A DNA stretch of 64,000 bases from UBA9926 sp038131595 (GCA_038131595.1 JAYPPR010000008.1:1860001-1924000), one strand, 5' to 3'. Shown: positions 44,997-55,089, numbered from the stretch's first letter. The notes: a model not told the origin generated them from the sequence alone. Made by a program: numbers and translations.

Positions 44997-46667
44997 CTAA
45001 TCCGTGACTGCACCTAGCGAGGCCGAGCTAACGAGGCGGGCGTACTTGGCCAAAACACCTCGGTCGGTGTAAGGCTTCGGCTGCTGCCAGTTCTGTCGCC
45101 GTCGTTCTAGCGTGTCATCGTCAATCACGACAGAAATGGTTTGGGCTTCAGCATCAATCTCAATCTCGTCACCGTCCTCTAGAAGGGCAATGGGTCCACC
45201 TTCAAATGCCTCGGGGGTAATATGACCAATGACAAAACCGTGCGAGCCTCCGGAGAATCGGCCATCTGTAATGAGCGCCACCTCCTGAGATAATCCTCTG
45301 CCATTAATCGCCGACGTAGGTGACAGCATCTCACGCATTCCAGGGCCTCCTTTTGGCCCCTCGTAGCGAACGACGACGACGTCACCCGAGACGACCGTGC
45401 CGTCGAGAATGGCGGCAAGGGCCGCTTCTTCACCATGGAAGCAGCGGGCGCGGCCTTTAAAGGTCAATCCCTCATGGCCCGTAATTTTAGCGACGCCGCC
45501 CTCTGGTGCGAGATTGCCCTTCAGCACAACGAGATGACTATCTTTTTTAATAGGATCAGATAGGGGGCGGATGATCTTTTGATCCGCAGGATAAGGCGCC
45601 ACAGAGGCTAAGTTGCTTGCCATGGTTTCACCCGTCACGGTTAGGCAATCGCCGTGGAGAAATCCCTCTTCAAGCAGCGTTTTCATGAGCGGTTGAATGC
45701 CGCCAATCTCAATCAGCTCGCTCATGGCATATTTGCCGGCTGGGCGCATGTCGGCAAGGACCGGTACTTGTGCGCCGATCCGGGTGAAGTCATCAATGGA
45801 AAGTGGGATGCCGGCCGCATGCGCGATCGCGAGCAGGTGGAGCACGGCGTTTGTTGAGCCCTCAAGAGCAATCGTTACTGTAATCGCATTCTCAAAGGCC
45901 TCGCGGCTCAAGATATCAGAGGGTTTGATGCCTCGCTCAATCAGCCGAACCACTGCTTCTCCTGCGGCTAGGCAGTCCTTTCGCTTTTGGTCTGATACCG
46001 CCTCTTGGGCGGATGAGTTGGGGAGTGATAAGCCAAGGGCTTCGATGGCGGATGCCATGGTGTTTGCGGTGTACATGCCTCCGCAGGAGCCAGGGCCTGG
46101 GATAGACGTCGCCTCGATATCCTTAAGCGCAATCTCAGACAAATTCCCAGCAGCGTATTGGCCAACCGCCTCAAAGACGGAGACAACGTCGCGGCGATCT
46201 TTACCGGGCTGAATAGTCCCGCCATAAACGAACACGCTGGGGCGATCTAATCTTGCCATCGCCATGGCGCACCCTGGCATGTTCTTATCGCAGCCTCCAA
46301 TGGCAACAAACCCGTCGAATCCTTGGCCAGCGACGACTGTTTCTATGGAGTCTGCGATGACCTCGCGCGAGACCAGGGAGTAGCGCATGCCGGGCGAACC
46401 CATAGAAATGCCGTCACTAATGGTGATGGTGTTGAAGGTGATTGCTTTTGCCGCTGCGTCCTCGGCGCCGATAGCGGCGGCCTCGGCCAGTTCATTGATG
46501 TGCACGTTACACGGTGTGAGATTGCTCCAAGTCGAGGCAATGCCCACTTGGGGTTTAGAGAAATCCGCTTCGGTAAATCCGACCGCGTGGAGCATGGCCC
46601 TCGCAGCGGCCTTCTCGAGCCCGTCGACAACTTGAGAGGAATAAGGTCGGTTGGACGGTTTGCTCAT
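44997..46667 (-). CDS. ilvD: Dihydroxy-acid dehydratase
   Basis: A 556-residue Fe-S enzyme for the third step of valine/isoleucine synthesis (2,3-dihydroxy-acid to 2-keto acid). Cysteine ligands sit in GGCDKNMPGCAMAMARL and PGPGSCGGMYTANTM, and DGRFSGGSHGFVIGH is the C-terminal signature. I start it at the ATG at 46667 (MSKPSNRPYSSQVVDG, AAGGAA upstream); the frame extends to 46712. The length and motifs fit the short 2Fe-2S/4Fe-4S IlvD group. It works downstream of IlvC, encoded 33 kb away, so the pathway is dispersed in this genome. Confidence 0.95.
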   Translation of the reverse strand: MSKPSNRPYSSQVVDGLEKAAARAMLHAVGFTEADFSKPQVGIASTWSNLTPCNVHINELAEAAAIGAEDAAAKAITFNTITISDGISMGSPGMRYSLVSREVIADSIETVVAGQGFDGFVAIGGCDKNMPGCAMAMARLDRPSVFVYGGTIQPGKDRRDVVSVFEAVGQYAAGNLSEIALKDIEATSIPGPGSCGGMYTANTMASAIEALGLSLPNSSAQEAVSDQKRKDCLAAGEAVVRLIERGIKPSDILSREAFENAITVTIALEGSTNAVLHLLAIAHAAGIPLSIDDFTRIGAQVPVLADMRPAGKYAMSELIEIGGIQPLMKTLLEEGFLHGDCLTVTGETMASNLASVAPYPADQKIIRPLSDPIKKDSHLVVLKGNLAPEGGVAKITGHEGLTFKGRARCFHGEEAALAAILDGTVVSGDVVVVRYEGPKGGPGMREMLSPTSAINGRGLSQEVALITDGRFSGGSHGFVIGHITPEAFEGGPIALLEDGDEIEIDAEAQTISVVIDDDTLERRRQNWQQPKPYTDRGVLAKYARLVSSASLGAVTD

Positions 46668-46812
46668 GGCAGTTCCTTGTTTGCGGTCGGAAAGGTGAGG
46701 GGAAAATAGCATAAGTCGATCATCGCATCGACAATGGAGATCCGCAGTGCGTCAAAAGGATTGGTTGCTTTGCGGTTTGTAAGCGGGCGCGCATAATGTC
46801 CAGTGGAGGGGA

Positions 46813-48156
46813 ATGATGTCTAATTTTTCCAAGTCGCTATTGTCCAAAGATGTGATCGCGCTCGCGTGCGGTGCCATGATCGGATGGAGCTGGGTGCTCT
46901 TAACCGGTGAATGGATTCTTCGTGCGGGTATCGCGGGCGCAGCCTTGGCCTTCATCGCGGGGTCGTTTGTTGTCATGCTGATTGGACTCACGTACGCCGA
47001 GCTAGCCTCAATGATGCCAAAGGTCGGCGGTGAGCATCAGTACACGTTACGGGCACTCGGTTATACCCCGTCATTTTTAGCTAGCTGGGCCGTCGTGACG
47101 GCCTACGTCACCGTCTGTGTCTTTGAAGCCGCAGCGCTACCAACGGCATTGGAGTATCTCTTCCCGCAATTGCGCACGGGATTGATGTGGACGGTAGGCG
47201 ATGAAGGGGTTTACCTCGGTTTCGTGTGGATCGGTTGCCTAGCCTCGGTGATCATGACCTGGATCAACTTGCGCGGCATTGCGTTTGCTGCGTTCATCCA
47301 AGGGCTGATCACCTTGGGCTTCGTCTCGGTGGGTCTCTGTTTCCTGCTTGGTGCGCCTTGGTCCGTGGCTTTTGACACAACAACCAGCGCCCCGATGGAA
47401 TGGGCAGGAATGCTTAGCGTCTTGGTGATGGTTCCAGCACTGTTGGTTGGCTTTGATGTCATTCCTCAATCAGCAGAAGAGATTAATTTGCCGGCTCGGC
47501 GCATCGGTTTGCTCCTGGTGATTTCGGTTGCCTTAGCCGGGCTTTGGTATGTGGCGATTACTGTTGCCGTTGGAGTTTCCTTGCCAGAGGCGCAACTCGA
47601 AAGTTCGCGTATGGCGACCGCTGATGCGATGGCCTCAGTGTGGGGCGCCCCGATTTGGGGGCAGATCATGCTGATCGCAGGGGTGCTCGGTATTCTGAGC
47701 AGCTGGAACGCTTTTATTATTGGAGGCAGTCGAGTCATCTACGCGCTCGCCGAATCGGGCATGATCCCAAAGGTCTTCGCTTCGATGCATCCTCGGTACC
47801 AAACGCCGCATGTCGCCATACTGAGTATCGGCGTCCTGTGCTTTTTCGCTCCTTTGTTTGGTCGGGAAATTTTAGTTTGGCTCGTGAATGCGGGCAGCTT
47901 CGCTATTGTCATTGCTTACCTCTTTGTTGTCGTCTCTTTCATAGCGCTTCGCGTGAAAGCACCCGAACAATCACGACCGTTTCGGGTTCCCTTCGGGATA
48001 CCACTAGGTATTGTGACGCTGGTGCTGACGCTCGGATTGTTGACGCTTTATCTGCCCGGTAGCCCAGCCGCGCTGCTTTGGCCAGAGGAGTGGGTAATGG
48101 TGCTTTTCTCGATCATAGTTGGGGCAGTCCTCTACCGGAGGCAGTCGTCGAAATAA
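46813..48156 (+). CDS. APC-family amino-acid permease
   Basis: A 447-residue protein with about 12 membrane helices. DVIALACGAMIGWSWVL is TM1 with the broken-helix G-x-G-like motif of the amino acid-polyamine-organocation superfamily, and TM6 is near VMVPALLVGFDVIPQSAEEINLPARR. Permeases with FDVIPQ-x-AEE belong to a subgroup that often takes up basic or aromatic amines. The substrate is unknown. GGAGGGGA precedes the ATG. It diverges from ilvD with a 145-nt gap. Confidence 0.88.
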   Translation: MMSNFSKSLLSKDVIALACGAMIGWSWVLLTGEWILRAGIAGAALAFIAGSFVVMLIGLTYAELASMMPKVGGEHQYTLRALGYTPSFLASWAVVTAYVTVCVFEAAALPTALEYLFPQLRTGLMWTVGDEGVYLGFVWIGCLASVIMTWINLRGIAFAAFIQGLITLGFVSVGLCFLLGAPWSVAFDTTTSAPMEWAGMLSVLVMVPALLVGFDVIPQSAEEINLPARRIGLLLVISVALAGLWYVAITVAVGVSLPEAQLESSRMATADAMASVWGAPIWGQIMLIAGVLGILSSWNAFIIGGSRVIYALAESGMIPKVFASMHPRYQTPHVAILSIGVLCFFAPLFGREILVWLVNAGSFAIVIAYLFVVVSFIALRVKAPEQSRPFRVPFGIPLGIVTLVLTLGLLTLYLPGSPAALLWPEEWVMVLFSIIVGAVLYRRQSSK

Positions 48157-48292
48157 GGTTAAGGCTTGTCGCGCTCGCTGGTTGCTAAGGGACGCGAGCA
48201 ATCCTATGCTACGAGCGAGTTGCGCCAATCGAGCGGCGTAAATGTTAGGTAGAGCGCCAGTCTGAGCGTAATAAGGGAGAGGGGTATTAAAT

Positions 48293-49462
48293 ATGGCGGA
48301 TGTTTACATTGTTGAGGCTTGCAGGAGTCCCATTGGCAAACGAGGGAAGGGTCTTGCAGGGCTAAAGCCGGCCGATCTGCTAGGGAAAGTTCAGGTTGCA
48401 GCGCTTGAGCGTGCGGGTATCGATCCTATGGATGTGGATCAGGTTGTGGGCGGCTGCGTCTCGCAAGTCGGTGAGCAGACCTTCAACATCGCCCGGATCG
48501 CGTGGTTGTCTCAAGGACTTCCCCTTGAGGTGGCTTCGACAACGGTTGATGCGCAATGTGGTTCGAGTCAACAAGCCACTTCTATGGCGGCGTCTATGGT
48601 TGGTGCTGGCATTGAAGATGTGGTGATGAGCTGTGGTATTGAAATGATGAGCCGCGTGCCACTGGGTTCGGCAATGAAAGATGGCTCCCCAATGGGTGAG
48701 AGCTATTCCAATCACTATCAGCCAACCAGCCAGTTCATGGGTGCTGCGATGATTGCCGAGGAGTATCAAATCACCCGGCAAGACACCGATCAGTTTGGTC
48801 TGGAGAGTCAACAAAAGGCGATTCGGGCATGGGAAGAGGGTCGATTTGATCGTGAAGTGGTTGCCATTGAGGCACCTATTCTCAACGAAAAATTTGAGCC
48901 AACAGGTGAGACTCGAACCGTGACGAAGGATGAAGGGTTAAGGGAAACAACCCTTGAGTCGCTGGGAGGGCTAGAGCCAGTTCCCGGTCAGTCGATCCAC
49001 ACCGCTGGCTCCTCGTCACAGGTCTCTGACGGCGCGGCTGCGGTGATTATGGCGAGTGGTGATGCGTGTGAGCGGCTCGGCTTAAAGCCTAGGGCAAAGA
49101 TCGTTGCGACAACGCTGGTTGGGGTCGATCCAGTGACGATGCTGAAGGGACCAATCCCTGCATCGAGAAAAGTGCTTGAGCGCTCGGGGTTATCGCTAGA
49201 GGATATTGATGTATTTGAAGTCAATGAAGCTTTTGCCTCTGTTGTTATGGCCTGGGAGAAAGATCTCGGGGTTGATCATGAGAAGGTGAATGTGAATGGC
49301 GGTGCCATTGCCCTTGGTCACCCCACCGGTAGCACCGGTGCTCGGTTGATTACCACAGCGTTGCATGAATTAGAGCGGCGAGATGGTCGCTACGCGTTAA
49401 TCGCAATGTGCTGCGGCGGTGGGCTTGGTACAGGCACGATTATCGAGCGACTGACAGACTAA
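48293..49462 (+). CDS. Acetyl-CoA acyltransferase (thiolase)
   Basis: A 389-residue thiolase with the nucleophile C89 in VDAQCGSSQQAT, the NEAFA motif near residue 310, ALGHPTGSTGARL and the second active-site Cys in CCGGGLGTG. It performs the last step of beta-oxidation (cleavage of a 3-ketoacyl-CoA) or the reverse condensation. The sequence looks closer to steroid/short-chain ketoacyl thiolases (FadA5-like) than to FadA, but that is a judgement by eye. GGGAG lies upstream. A strong terminator follows 25 nt after the stop. Confidence 0.9.
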   Translation: MADVYIVEACRSPIGKRGKGLAGLKPADLLGKVQVAALERAGIDPMDVDQVVGGCVSQVGEQTFNIARIAWLSQGLPLEVASTTVDAQCGSSQQATSMAASMVGAGIEDVVMSCGIEMMSRVPLGSAMKDGSPMGESYSNHYQPTSQFMGAAMIAEEYQITRQDTDQFGLESQQKAIRAWEEGRFDREVVAIEAPILNEKFEPTGETRTVTKDEGLRETTLESLGGLEPVPGQSIHTAGSSSQVSDGAAAVIMASGDACERLGLKPRAKIVATTLVGVDPVTMLKGPIPASRKVLERSGLSLEDIDVFEVNEAFASVVMAWEKDLGVDHEKVNVNGGAIALGHPTGSTGARLITTALHELERRDGRYALIAMCCGGGLGTGTIIERLTD

Positions 49463-49487
49463 ATCGTAGCAAGTTGTGCGATGAAGA

Positions 49488-49514
49488 AGCCGAGGCATTC
49501 GCCTCGGCTTTTTT
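49488..49514 (+). terminator. Rho-independent terminator
   Basis: A 9-bp GC-rich stem (AGCCGAGGC, 49488-49496, pairing with GCCTCGGCT, 49501-49509), an ATTC loop and a run of six T (49509-49514). It closes the thiolase transcript; the pckG gene converges from the other side. Confidence 0.92.
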
Positions 49515-49635
49515 GTGAGTATCTACCGTGAACCAAGAGGATCCGGAAGGGAGCGCTTTAACGATGAGCGCTGGTCCAGATTCACGAGAGCTGCGCTAGG
49601 TCCTCGTGTAGCGGCATTGATCAGCGCCCCGTTAA

Positions 49636-51439
49636 CTAGGCGACCCCGACGCTAGCCTCAACTAGCCGGGCTTCTAACTGCTTGAGTTCTTCATATAAGG
49701 CGGCTGGCACTCGGTCACCGAAACTCTTGTAATAGTCTTCAATGAGGGGCAACTCACTTTGCCAACCATCGATATCGACCTTGAGCAGCGTAGCGATGTC
49801 CGTGTCCGAAAGTGATAGGCCGTCAAAATTTAGGCCGTCAAGGGTTGGTAACCGCCCGATTGGCGTATCAATGGCATCAGCGGTTCCTTCACAACGCTTG
49901 AAGATCCATTCGAGAACTCTGAGAATTCTCTCCGAATCCAGGCCATACAAAACCGCCTTCTTCGTCTTTCCTAAACCAATTGACATAAAAGATCTTGGGC
50001 AGCTGTGCGCCCTCTTTAGCGCCGATATCGATCCAGTGTTGCCAATAGTCGGCCATGTTGTAACCACAAAACGGCAACATCGCCATGGGATCGCGACGCA
50101 GTTCACCAATAGCGCCTGCTGCCGCGGCTGTTTTTTCAGAGGCAACAATAGAGCCAAAGAAAGTGCCTTGATTCCAGGAGTGCGCCTCATTAACAAGCGG
50201 TACTACGCTCGCTCTGCGACCACCAAACAAGATGGCGCTAATGGGTACACCCGCTAAGTCTTCCCATTCATCTGCGATGGCAGGGCACTGGGCCGCTGAG
50301 ACTGTGAATCGTGCATTGGGGTGGGCGGCATCCGTTCCAGAATCTGGCGTCCAGTCGTTGCCACGCCAATCGATCAAATGGGCTGGCGGCTCGTCTGTCA
50401 TTCCTTCCCACCAAACGTCGCCTTCGTCCGTTTCCGCGACATTGGTGAAGATGCAGTTCTCTGTGAGAGTCTTGATGGCGTTAGGGTTAGTATCCATACC
50501 CGTGCCAGGAGCGACGCCAAAGAAACCAGCTTCAGGATTAATCGCGTAGAGCTGGCCGTCATCACCAAATTTCATCCAACAGATGTCATCACCAACGGTT
50601 TCTACAGACCATCCAGGGATGGTTGGGACCAGCATGGCGAGATTGGTCTTACCGCATGCGCTTGGGAAGGCGGCTGCGATATAGCGCTTAGCGCCCTCAG
50701 GATTGGTAAGTTTGAGAATGAGCATGTGCTCGGCCATCCAGCCTTCTTGACGAGCCATCGCGGAGGCAATTCGAAGGGCGAAACACTTCTTACCCAGTAG
50801 CGCGTTGCCCCCATAGCCCGAGCCAAAACTCCATATCTCGCGCGTCTCAGGGAAGTGGGAAATATGTAAATCATTGGGTGCACATGGCCAGGGAACATCG
50901 GCTTGGCCAGGTTCCAGTGGGCAGCCGACTGAGTGCACGCAGGGAACGAAATCGCCATCAGCGCCTAGCTCGTCGAGCACCGCCTGACCGACGCGGGTCA
51001 TGATATGCATGCTGACCACAACGTAAGGTGAATCAGATACCTCAACGCCAATATGGGCAATCGGCGATCCGACTGGACCCATACTAAATGGGATGACGTA
51101 CATCGTTCTGCCGCGCATGCATCCTTTGAATAGTCCATTCAATGTCGCGCGCATTTCGTTAGGATCGGCCCAGTGGTTGGTGGGCCCTGCGTCGGCTTCA
51201 TCTTGGCTGCAAATGAACGTACGGCTTTCCACTCTTGCTACATCGGCAGGATCTGAACGGACTAAAAAGCTGTTAGGTCTGAGCGATGCATTGAGCGGTT
51301 TCGCAACACCGGCATCAACCAACTTACCCATCATCTGATCGTATTCACTCTTGCTCCCATCGCAGATAACGACGGCGTCTGGCTCGCAGAGTGTTTTGAG
51401 TTCTTCAATCCATTGATTAAGGCGTTGGTGTTGAGTCAT
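49636..51439 (-). pseudogene. pckG: Phosphoenolpyruvate carboxykinase (GTP), frameshifted
   Basis: GTP-type PEP carboxykinase, which converts oxaloacetate to PEP for gluconeogenesis. The main frame (ATG 51439) has the P-loop AAFPSACGKTNLAML, ILFGGRRASVVPLVNEA and NWFRKDEEGGFVWPGFGENS. A second frame continues RVLEWIFKRCEG to the C-terminus at 49636. The join requires deleting one base at about 49921, where the family has GFGENxRVL. The joined length is 600 residues, a normal size. Every catalytic motif is intact, so a sequencing error or recent mutation is more likely than a long-dead gene. The last frame also has an untranslated-looking 5' part overlapping the first. Confidence 0.88.
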
Positions 51440-52100
51440 GGTCCATCCGATTGTGTCAAATGAGCGCATGGCTAGAGGACAAACCCTCTAAACCGAGCTT
51501 GATTGTGATCTTTTGGATCACCGTTCAAAACGATGAGCAACGCTGACTGCCGGGTAGGCTGATTTGCGTTAATTTATGCAAAAATTCATCTGTTTTGGCA
51601 TAAATCGCGGCACCCATTCCCCGTGTAACTGCGTGCCACAAACATCGTCAAATAAAAGTAACACGGGAAGGTAGCACAGTGCCAAAAAATCAAAAAAAGA
51701 ATAAAAGTAGAATAATGTATTCTCTAGTGGAATAGATTTTTAGGCCGGGTTAACCGATTTCAGATAGTGTGAGAGAAGGGCATTTGGCCCCTACCAGCGC
51801 CGGCTAGCCGAAGATAGAGAACATCAGTTTTCAGCCTCACATTCCCTACTTGCTGATTACTCATCGCGTTAAACAGGTGCCCGAAGTGAACGTATTAAAT
51901 GAACGCCTTAAGTTCACCTCTCAAATGGAACCAATATTGGCTAGCCGCGTCGACCAATAGAATATCAGCGTGCTGCCACTGCACCGTTCCCAGCATATTA
52001 GGGCTCTGCTATGGCATCGCTGACCATCTGATGACCCGATTGGGATCGTCGAGAGGGTGGACTACAATAGCGTCCCTCTCATTGCCTAGGTCAGTCACCG
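51440..52100. other. Divergent pckG/ygiQ intergenic region
   Basis: A 661-bp gap that is AT-rich between 51560 and 51760. It holds a perfect 8-bp inverted repeat (listed separately) and, on the plus strand, A-rich DNA with a possible 18-codon frame at 51679 (GTG) that I do not trust. I see no tRNA, no riboswitch and no terminator. Confidence 0.45.
51572..51605. promoter_or_regulatory. Inverted repeat, candidate operator upstream of pckG
   Basis: ATTTATGC (51572-51579) and its exact reverse complement GCATAAAT (51598-51605) are separated by 18 bp. Similarity extends inwards (TTTATGCAAAA versus TTTATGCCAAAA read on opposite strands), so these look like two related protein-binding sites. They lie about 133-166 bp upstream of the pckG start. 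Confidence 0.45.
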
Positions 52101-54263
52101 ATGACCCCCCAAGCACCTGATTTGTTCGGATATCCGCGGTTTTGGGCCGAGTGCTTTGGCACTGCGCCATTCTTGCCAACGAGCCGAGCTGAGATGGATG
52201 CGCTTGGTTGGGATAGCTGTGACGTCATTATCGTTACTGGTGATGCCTATGTGGATCATCCTAGCTTTGGGATGGCAGTGATCGGCCGTCTATTGGAGGC
52301 GCAGGGGTTCCGAGTAGGGGTGATTGCGCAACCTGACTGGCGCTCACCTTCCGCGTTTGAGGTTCTTGGGAAACCCAACCTCTACTTTGGTATTGCGGCC
52401 GGCAATATGGATTCAATGGTGAATCACTACACGGCTGACCGAAAGCGCAGAAACGATGATGCTTATTCTCCCGACGGGGCCGCAGGTCAAAGGCCAGATC
52501 GGTCGGTCATTGTATATTCCCAGCGTTGCCGAGAGGCGTTTCCCGGGGTTCCGCTTGTGGTGGGGTCGATTGAGGCGAGCCTCAGGCGGCTGGCGCATTA
52601 TGACTATTGGAACGATCAGATCAGGCGGTCTGTCCTGATTGATTCTCAAGCTGATCTGTTGCTCTTTGGTAACGCTGAGCGTGCGATCGTTGAACTGACG
52701 CACCGTCTGAGCCTGGGTGAACCGATCGACTCGATTCGGGATCTTCGAGGCACGGCGTTTGTTGTGAGTCGGCTGCCCGAAAACATTGACCTTGTTGATG
52801 AGTCGATGTTGCCAGAGGACAGACCCTCGCCAGTGAAGCTGATGGTGAATGCTGCAGCCAGGCCCGAAGGCCGAGAGAATGTTGCTTCAGGTAAGAATGG
52901 GGTAAAAACATGGGCCCCTCGCGAAGGTGAAGATCAGCAGACAAGCCATCCTGCCGCCACATCGTCACCAGTGGCTTCGCCGAAACAATTTCTTAATGCG
53001 ATCCAACTGCCAAGCTTTGAGCAGGTGGTGAGCGATTCCAAGTTATATGCTCAAGCCTCAAGGATCCTGCACCGCGAAACCAATCCCATGAATGCCCGAG
53101 CGCTGGTTCAGGCGCACGGTTCGCGATGGATTTGGTTGAACCCACCGCCGCTGCCGTTGACGACGCCCGAGATCGATGGCGTATTTGAACTGCCTTTTCA
53201 GCGAGTGCCGCATCCATCGTATGGCGATGCACGAATTCCTGCTTACGAAATGATTCGGTTCTCCGTCAATATCATGCGGGGTTGCTTCGGTGGGTGCAGT
53301 TTTTGCTCGATTACCGAGCACGAGGGCCGCCTGATTCAGAGTCGGAGTGAGGAATCCATCCTGAATGAAATCGAACAAATCAGAGATAAGACACCCGGAT
53401 TCACTGGGGTCATTTCTGATTTAGGCGGACCGACGGCCAACATGTGGCGTCTGGCGTGCAAATCGAAAGAGATCGAGTCGAACTGTAGGCGCCTCTCTTG
53501 CGTCTATCCAGGTATCTGTAAAAACCTCAATACCGATCAAACCCCGTTGATTAGTTTATATCGTAAGGCGCGCGCTATACCTGGCGTTAAGAAAGTGCTC
53601 ATTGCATCGGGTCTGCGGTATGACCTCGCTGTCGAGACACCAGAGTACGTGAATGAATTGGTTAGCCACCATGTGGGTGGCTACTTGAAAATCGCGCCAG
53701 AGCATACCGAGACAGGCCCACTATCCAAGATGATGAAGCCGGGCATAGGCACGTATGATCGGTTCAAGGCCATGTTTGACGAGGCGACTGCGAAGAGCGG
53801 TAAAGAGCAGTACCTGATTCCTTATTTTATTGCTGGCCACCCTGGGACAACCGATGAGGACATGTTGAATTTGGCACTTTGGCTGAAGGCGAACGGCTTT
53901 CGCGCGGACCAAGTTCAGAATTTCTATCCCACACCCATGGCGACTGCTACCGCGATGTACTACTCGGAGAGTGATCCCCTTCACCGTATTGATCGAGACA
54001 GTGAGGCAGTATCCATTGTTAGACACGGAAGCCAGCGACGCCTTCACAAAGCGTTCTTGCGATACCACGATCCAGACAATTGGCCGATGTTGCGACGAGC
54101 GCTGCGAAGGATGAACCGAACGGATTTGATCGGTAACACCCGCCAACACCTGGTACCGCGCACTCAATTTTCCGGGCCTCCCGGTAAGGGTCGACCATTT
54201 TTAACCCAGCATCAGGGATTGCCTAAGGTCCCCGGTCCCGGCAAGCGCAGAAAGCGACGCTGA
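52101..54263 (+). CDS. YgiQ-family radical SAM protein
   Basis: A 720-residue protein of the YgiQ family (UPF0313). After an N-terminal cobalamin-binding-like domain (DVIIVTGDAYVDHPSFGMAV), the radical SAM cluster is C395-x3-C399-x2-C402 in MRGCFGGCSFCSI, and the later QVQNFYPTPMATATAMYY is a family signature. The C-terminus is basic (KRRKRR). Its reaction has not been established. It has an ATG without a clear ribosome site and ends with TGA. It is transcribed away from pckG. Confidence 0.92.
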   Translation: MTPQAPDLFGYPRFWAECFGTAPFLPTSRAEMDALGWDSCDVIIVTGDAYVDHPSFGMAVIGRLLEAQGFRVGVIAQPDWRSPSAFEVLGKPNLYFGIAAGNMDSMVNHYTADRKRRNDDAYSPDGAAGQRPDRSVIVYSQRCREAFPGVPLVVGSIEASLRRLAHYDYWNDQIRRSVLIDSQADLLLFGNAERAIVELTHRLSLGEPIDSIRDLRGTAFVVSRLPENIDLVDESMLPEDRPSPVKLMVNAAARPEGRENVASGKNGVKTWAPREGEDQQTSHPAATSSPVASPKQFLNAIQLPSFEQVVSDSKLYAQASRILHRETNPMNARALVQAHGSRWIWLNPPPLPLTTPEIDGVFELPFQRVPHPSYGDARIPAYEMIRFSVNIMRGCFGGCSFCSITEHEGRLIQSRSEESILNEIEQIRDKTPGFTGVISDLGGPTANMWRLACKSKEIESNCRRLSCVYPGICKNLNTDQTPLISLYRKARAIPGVKKVLIASGLRYDLAVETPEYVNELVSHHVGGYLKIAPEHTETGPLSKMMKPGIGTYDRFKAMFDEATAKSGKEQYLIPYFIAGHPGTTDEDMLNLALWLKANGFRADQVQNFYPTPMATATAMYYSESDPLHRIDRDSEAVSIVRHGSQRRLHKAFLRYHDPDNWPMLRRALRRMNRTDLIGNTRQHLVPRTQFSGPPGKGRPFLTQHQGLPKVPGPGKRRKRR

Positions 54264-54416
54264 GCAGCTCCTCGTTGGCGCCATATTCCCGCGCGCTATC
54301 GATGTTCTGAGCAAAACTAGGGCGACATAGAACACAGGGTGCACCTGGCTTTCGTGAGTTTGCTTGCAAGTGATGTTCAGCGGTGATTTGATCGGGAGCA
54401 TCAAGAGGGAGCGATA

Positions 54417-54905
54417 ATGCCGATTTCAAAACGTCTGGCCATGACAGAAGATCGATTGATCGATCTGATGATGAATACCTGGAACATGCGGATCGCAACC
54501 ATTGGACCGGGTGTGGAGATTAATCTGACGCCCATGTGGTTCGGTTGGGCCGAAGGCAAAATTTTTACGTACGGCCGCGGTCAGAAAGTGGTCAATGTTC
54601 GTCGCAACCCGGTGTGTAGCATCATTGTCGATCGCAATGAGCGGTTCCCCGAGCTGCAAGCTGCTATGTTTCAAGGGAGAGCCCGGGTGCTGGAAACTGC
54701 GGCAGAAGAAGAGGCCGAGCCAGGCATGGATATCGTCCGCGAGCAAATGGGAGTGAAATATGCAGGGGGGCATGGCGAGCCTAAAACAGCGGTCGCAACT
54801 CCGAATCGCGCGACGGCTCGCGGCGAGACCGCTCGTTGGATTGTCTTTACCCCGAATAAGCAGATTACTTGGGATAACTTTAAGTTGCCCAGAGCGGGCG
54901 GCTAA
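54417..54905 (+). CDS. Split-barrel flavin/F420-binding protein (PPOX class)
   Basis: A 162-residue split-beta-barrel protein of the pyridoxamine-phosphate-oxidase-like class. IATIGPGVEINLTPMWFGWA, KIFTYGRGQKVVNVRRNP and VCSIIVDRNE are the FMN/F420-type strands. Many such small proteins in F420-making bacteria use F420H2 (FDOR-B group) instead of FMN. Since this genome makes F420, that is plausible here, but residues deciding the cofactor cannot be read safely. GGGAG lies 6 nt before the ATG. It is a single gene. Confidence 0.8.
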   Translation: MPISKRLAMTEDRLIDLMMNTWNMRIATIGPGVEINLTPMWFGWAEGKIFTYGRGQKVVNVRRNPVCSIIVDRNERFPELQAAMFQGRARVLETAAEEEAEPGMDIVREQMGVKYAGGHGEPKTAVATPNRATARGETARWIVFTPNKQITWDNFKLPRAGG

Positions 54906-54973
54906 TCGAGCCCAATGTGAAATCGCTCGAATAGCGATACCAATCTAGCGGATGTCCGCCCAGCTGCCTAACC

Positions 54974-55008
54974 GCTAACGCAAAGCTGCTAATGCAAAGC
55001 TGCCAAAG
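54974..55008. repeat. 14-nt tandem repeat
   Basis: GCTAACGCAAAGCT (54974-54987) and GCTAATGCAAAGCT (54988-55001) are adjacent, followed by a partial third unit. It lies between the split-barrel gene and the converging acyl-CoA synthetase. Confidence 0.75.
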
Positions 55009-55089
55009 TTCAATGCCACTAGCGAATCGCTCAAAGATAAGCCTCGGTCAATGCTTTTCACTGAGCAGAGCGAAGCCCGTTGAACCGGT

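Noticed and set aside
54201..54498. Minus-strand frames over the ygiQ/split-barrel gap
   Set aside because: They overlap two well-supported plus-strand genes and show no family features.
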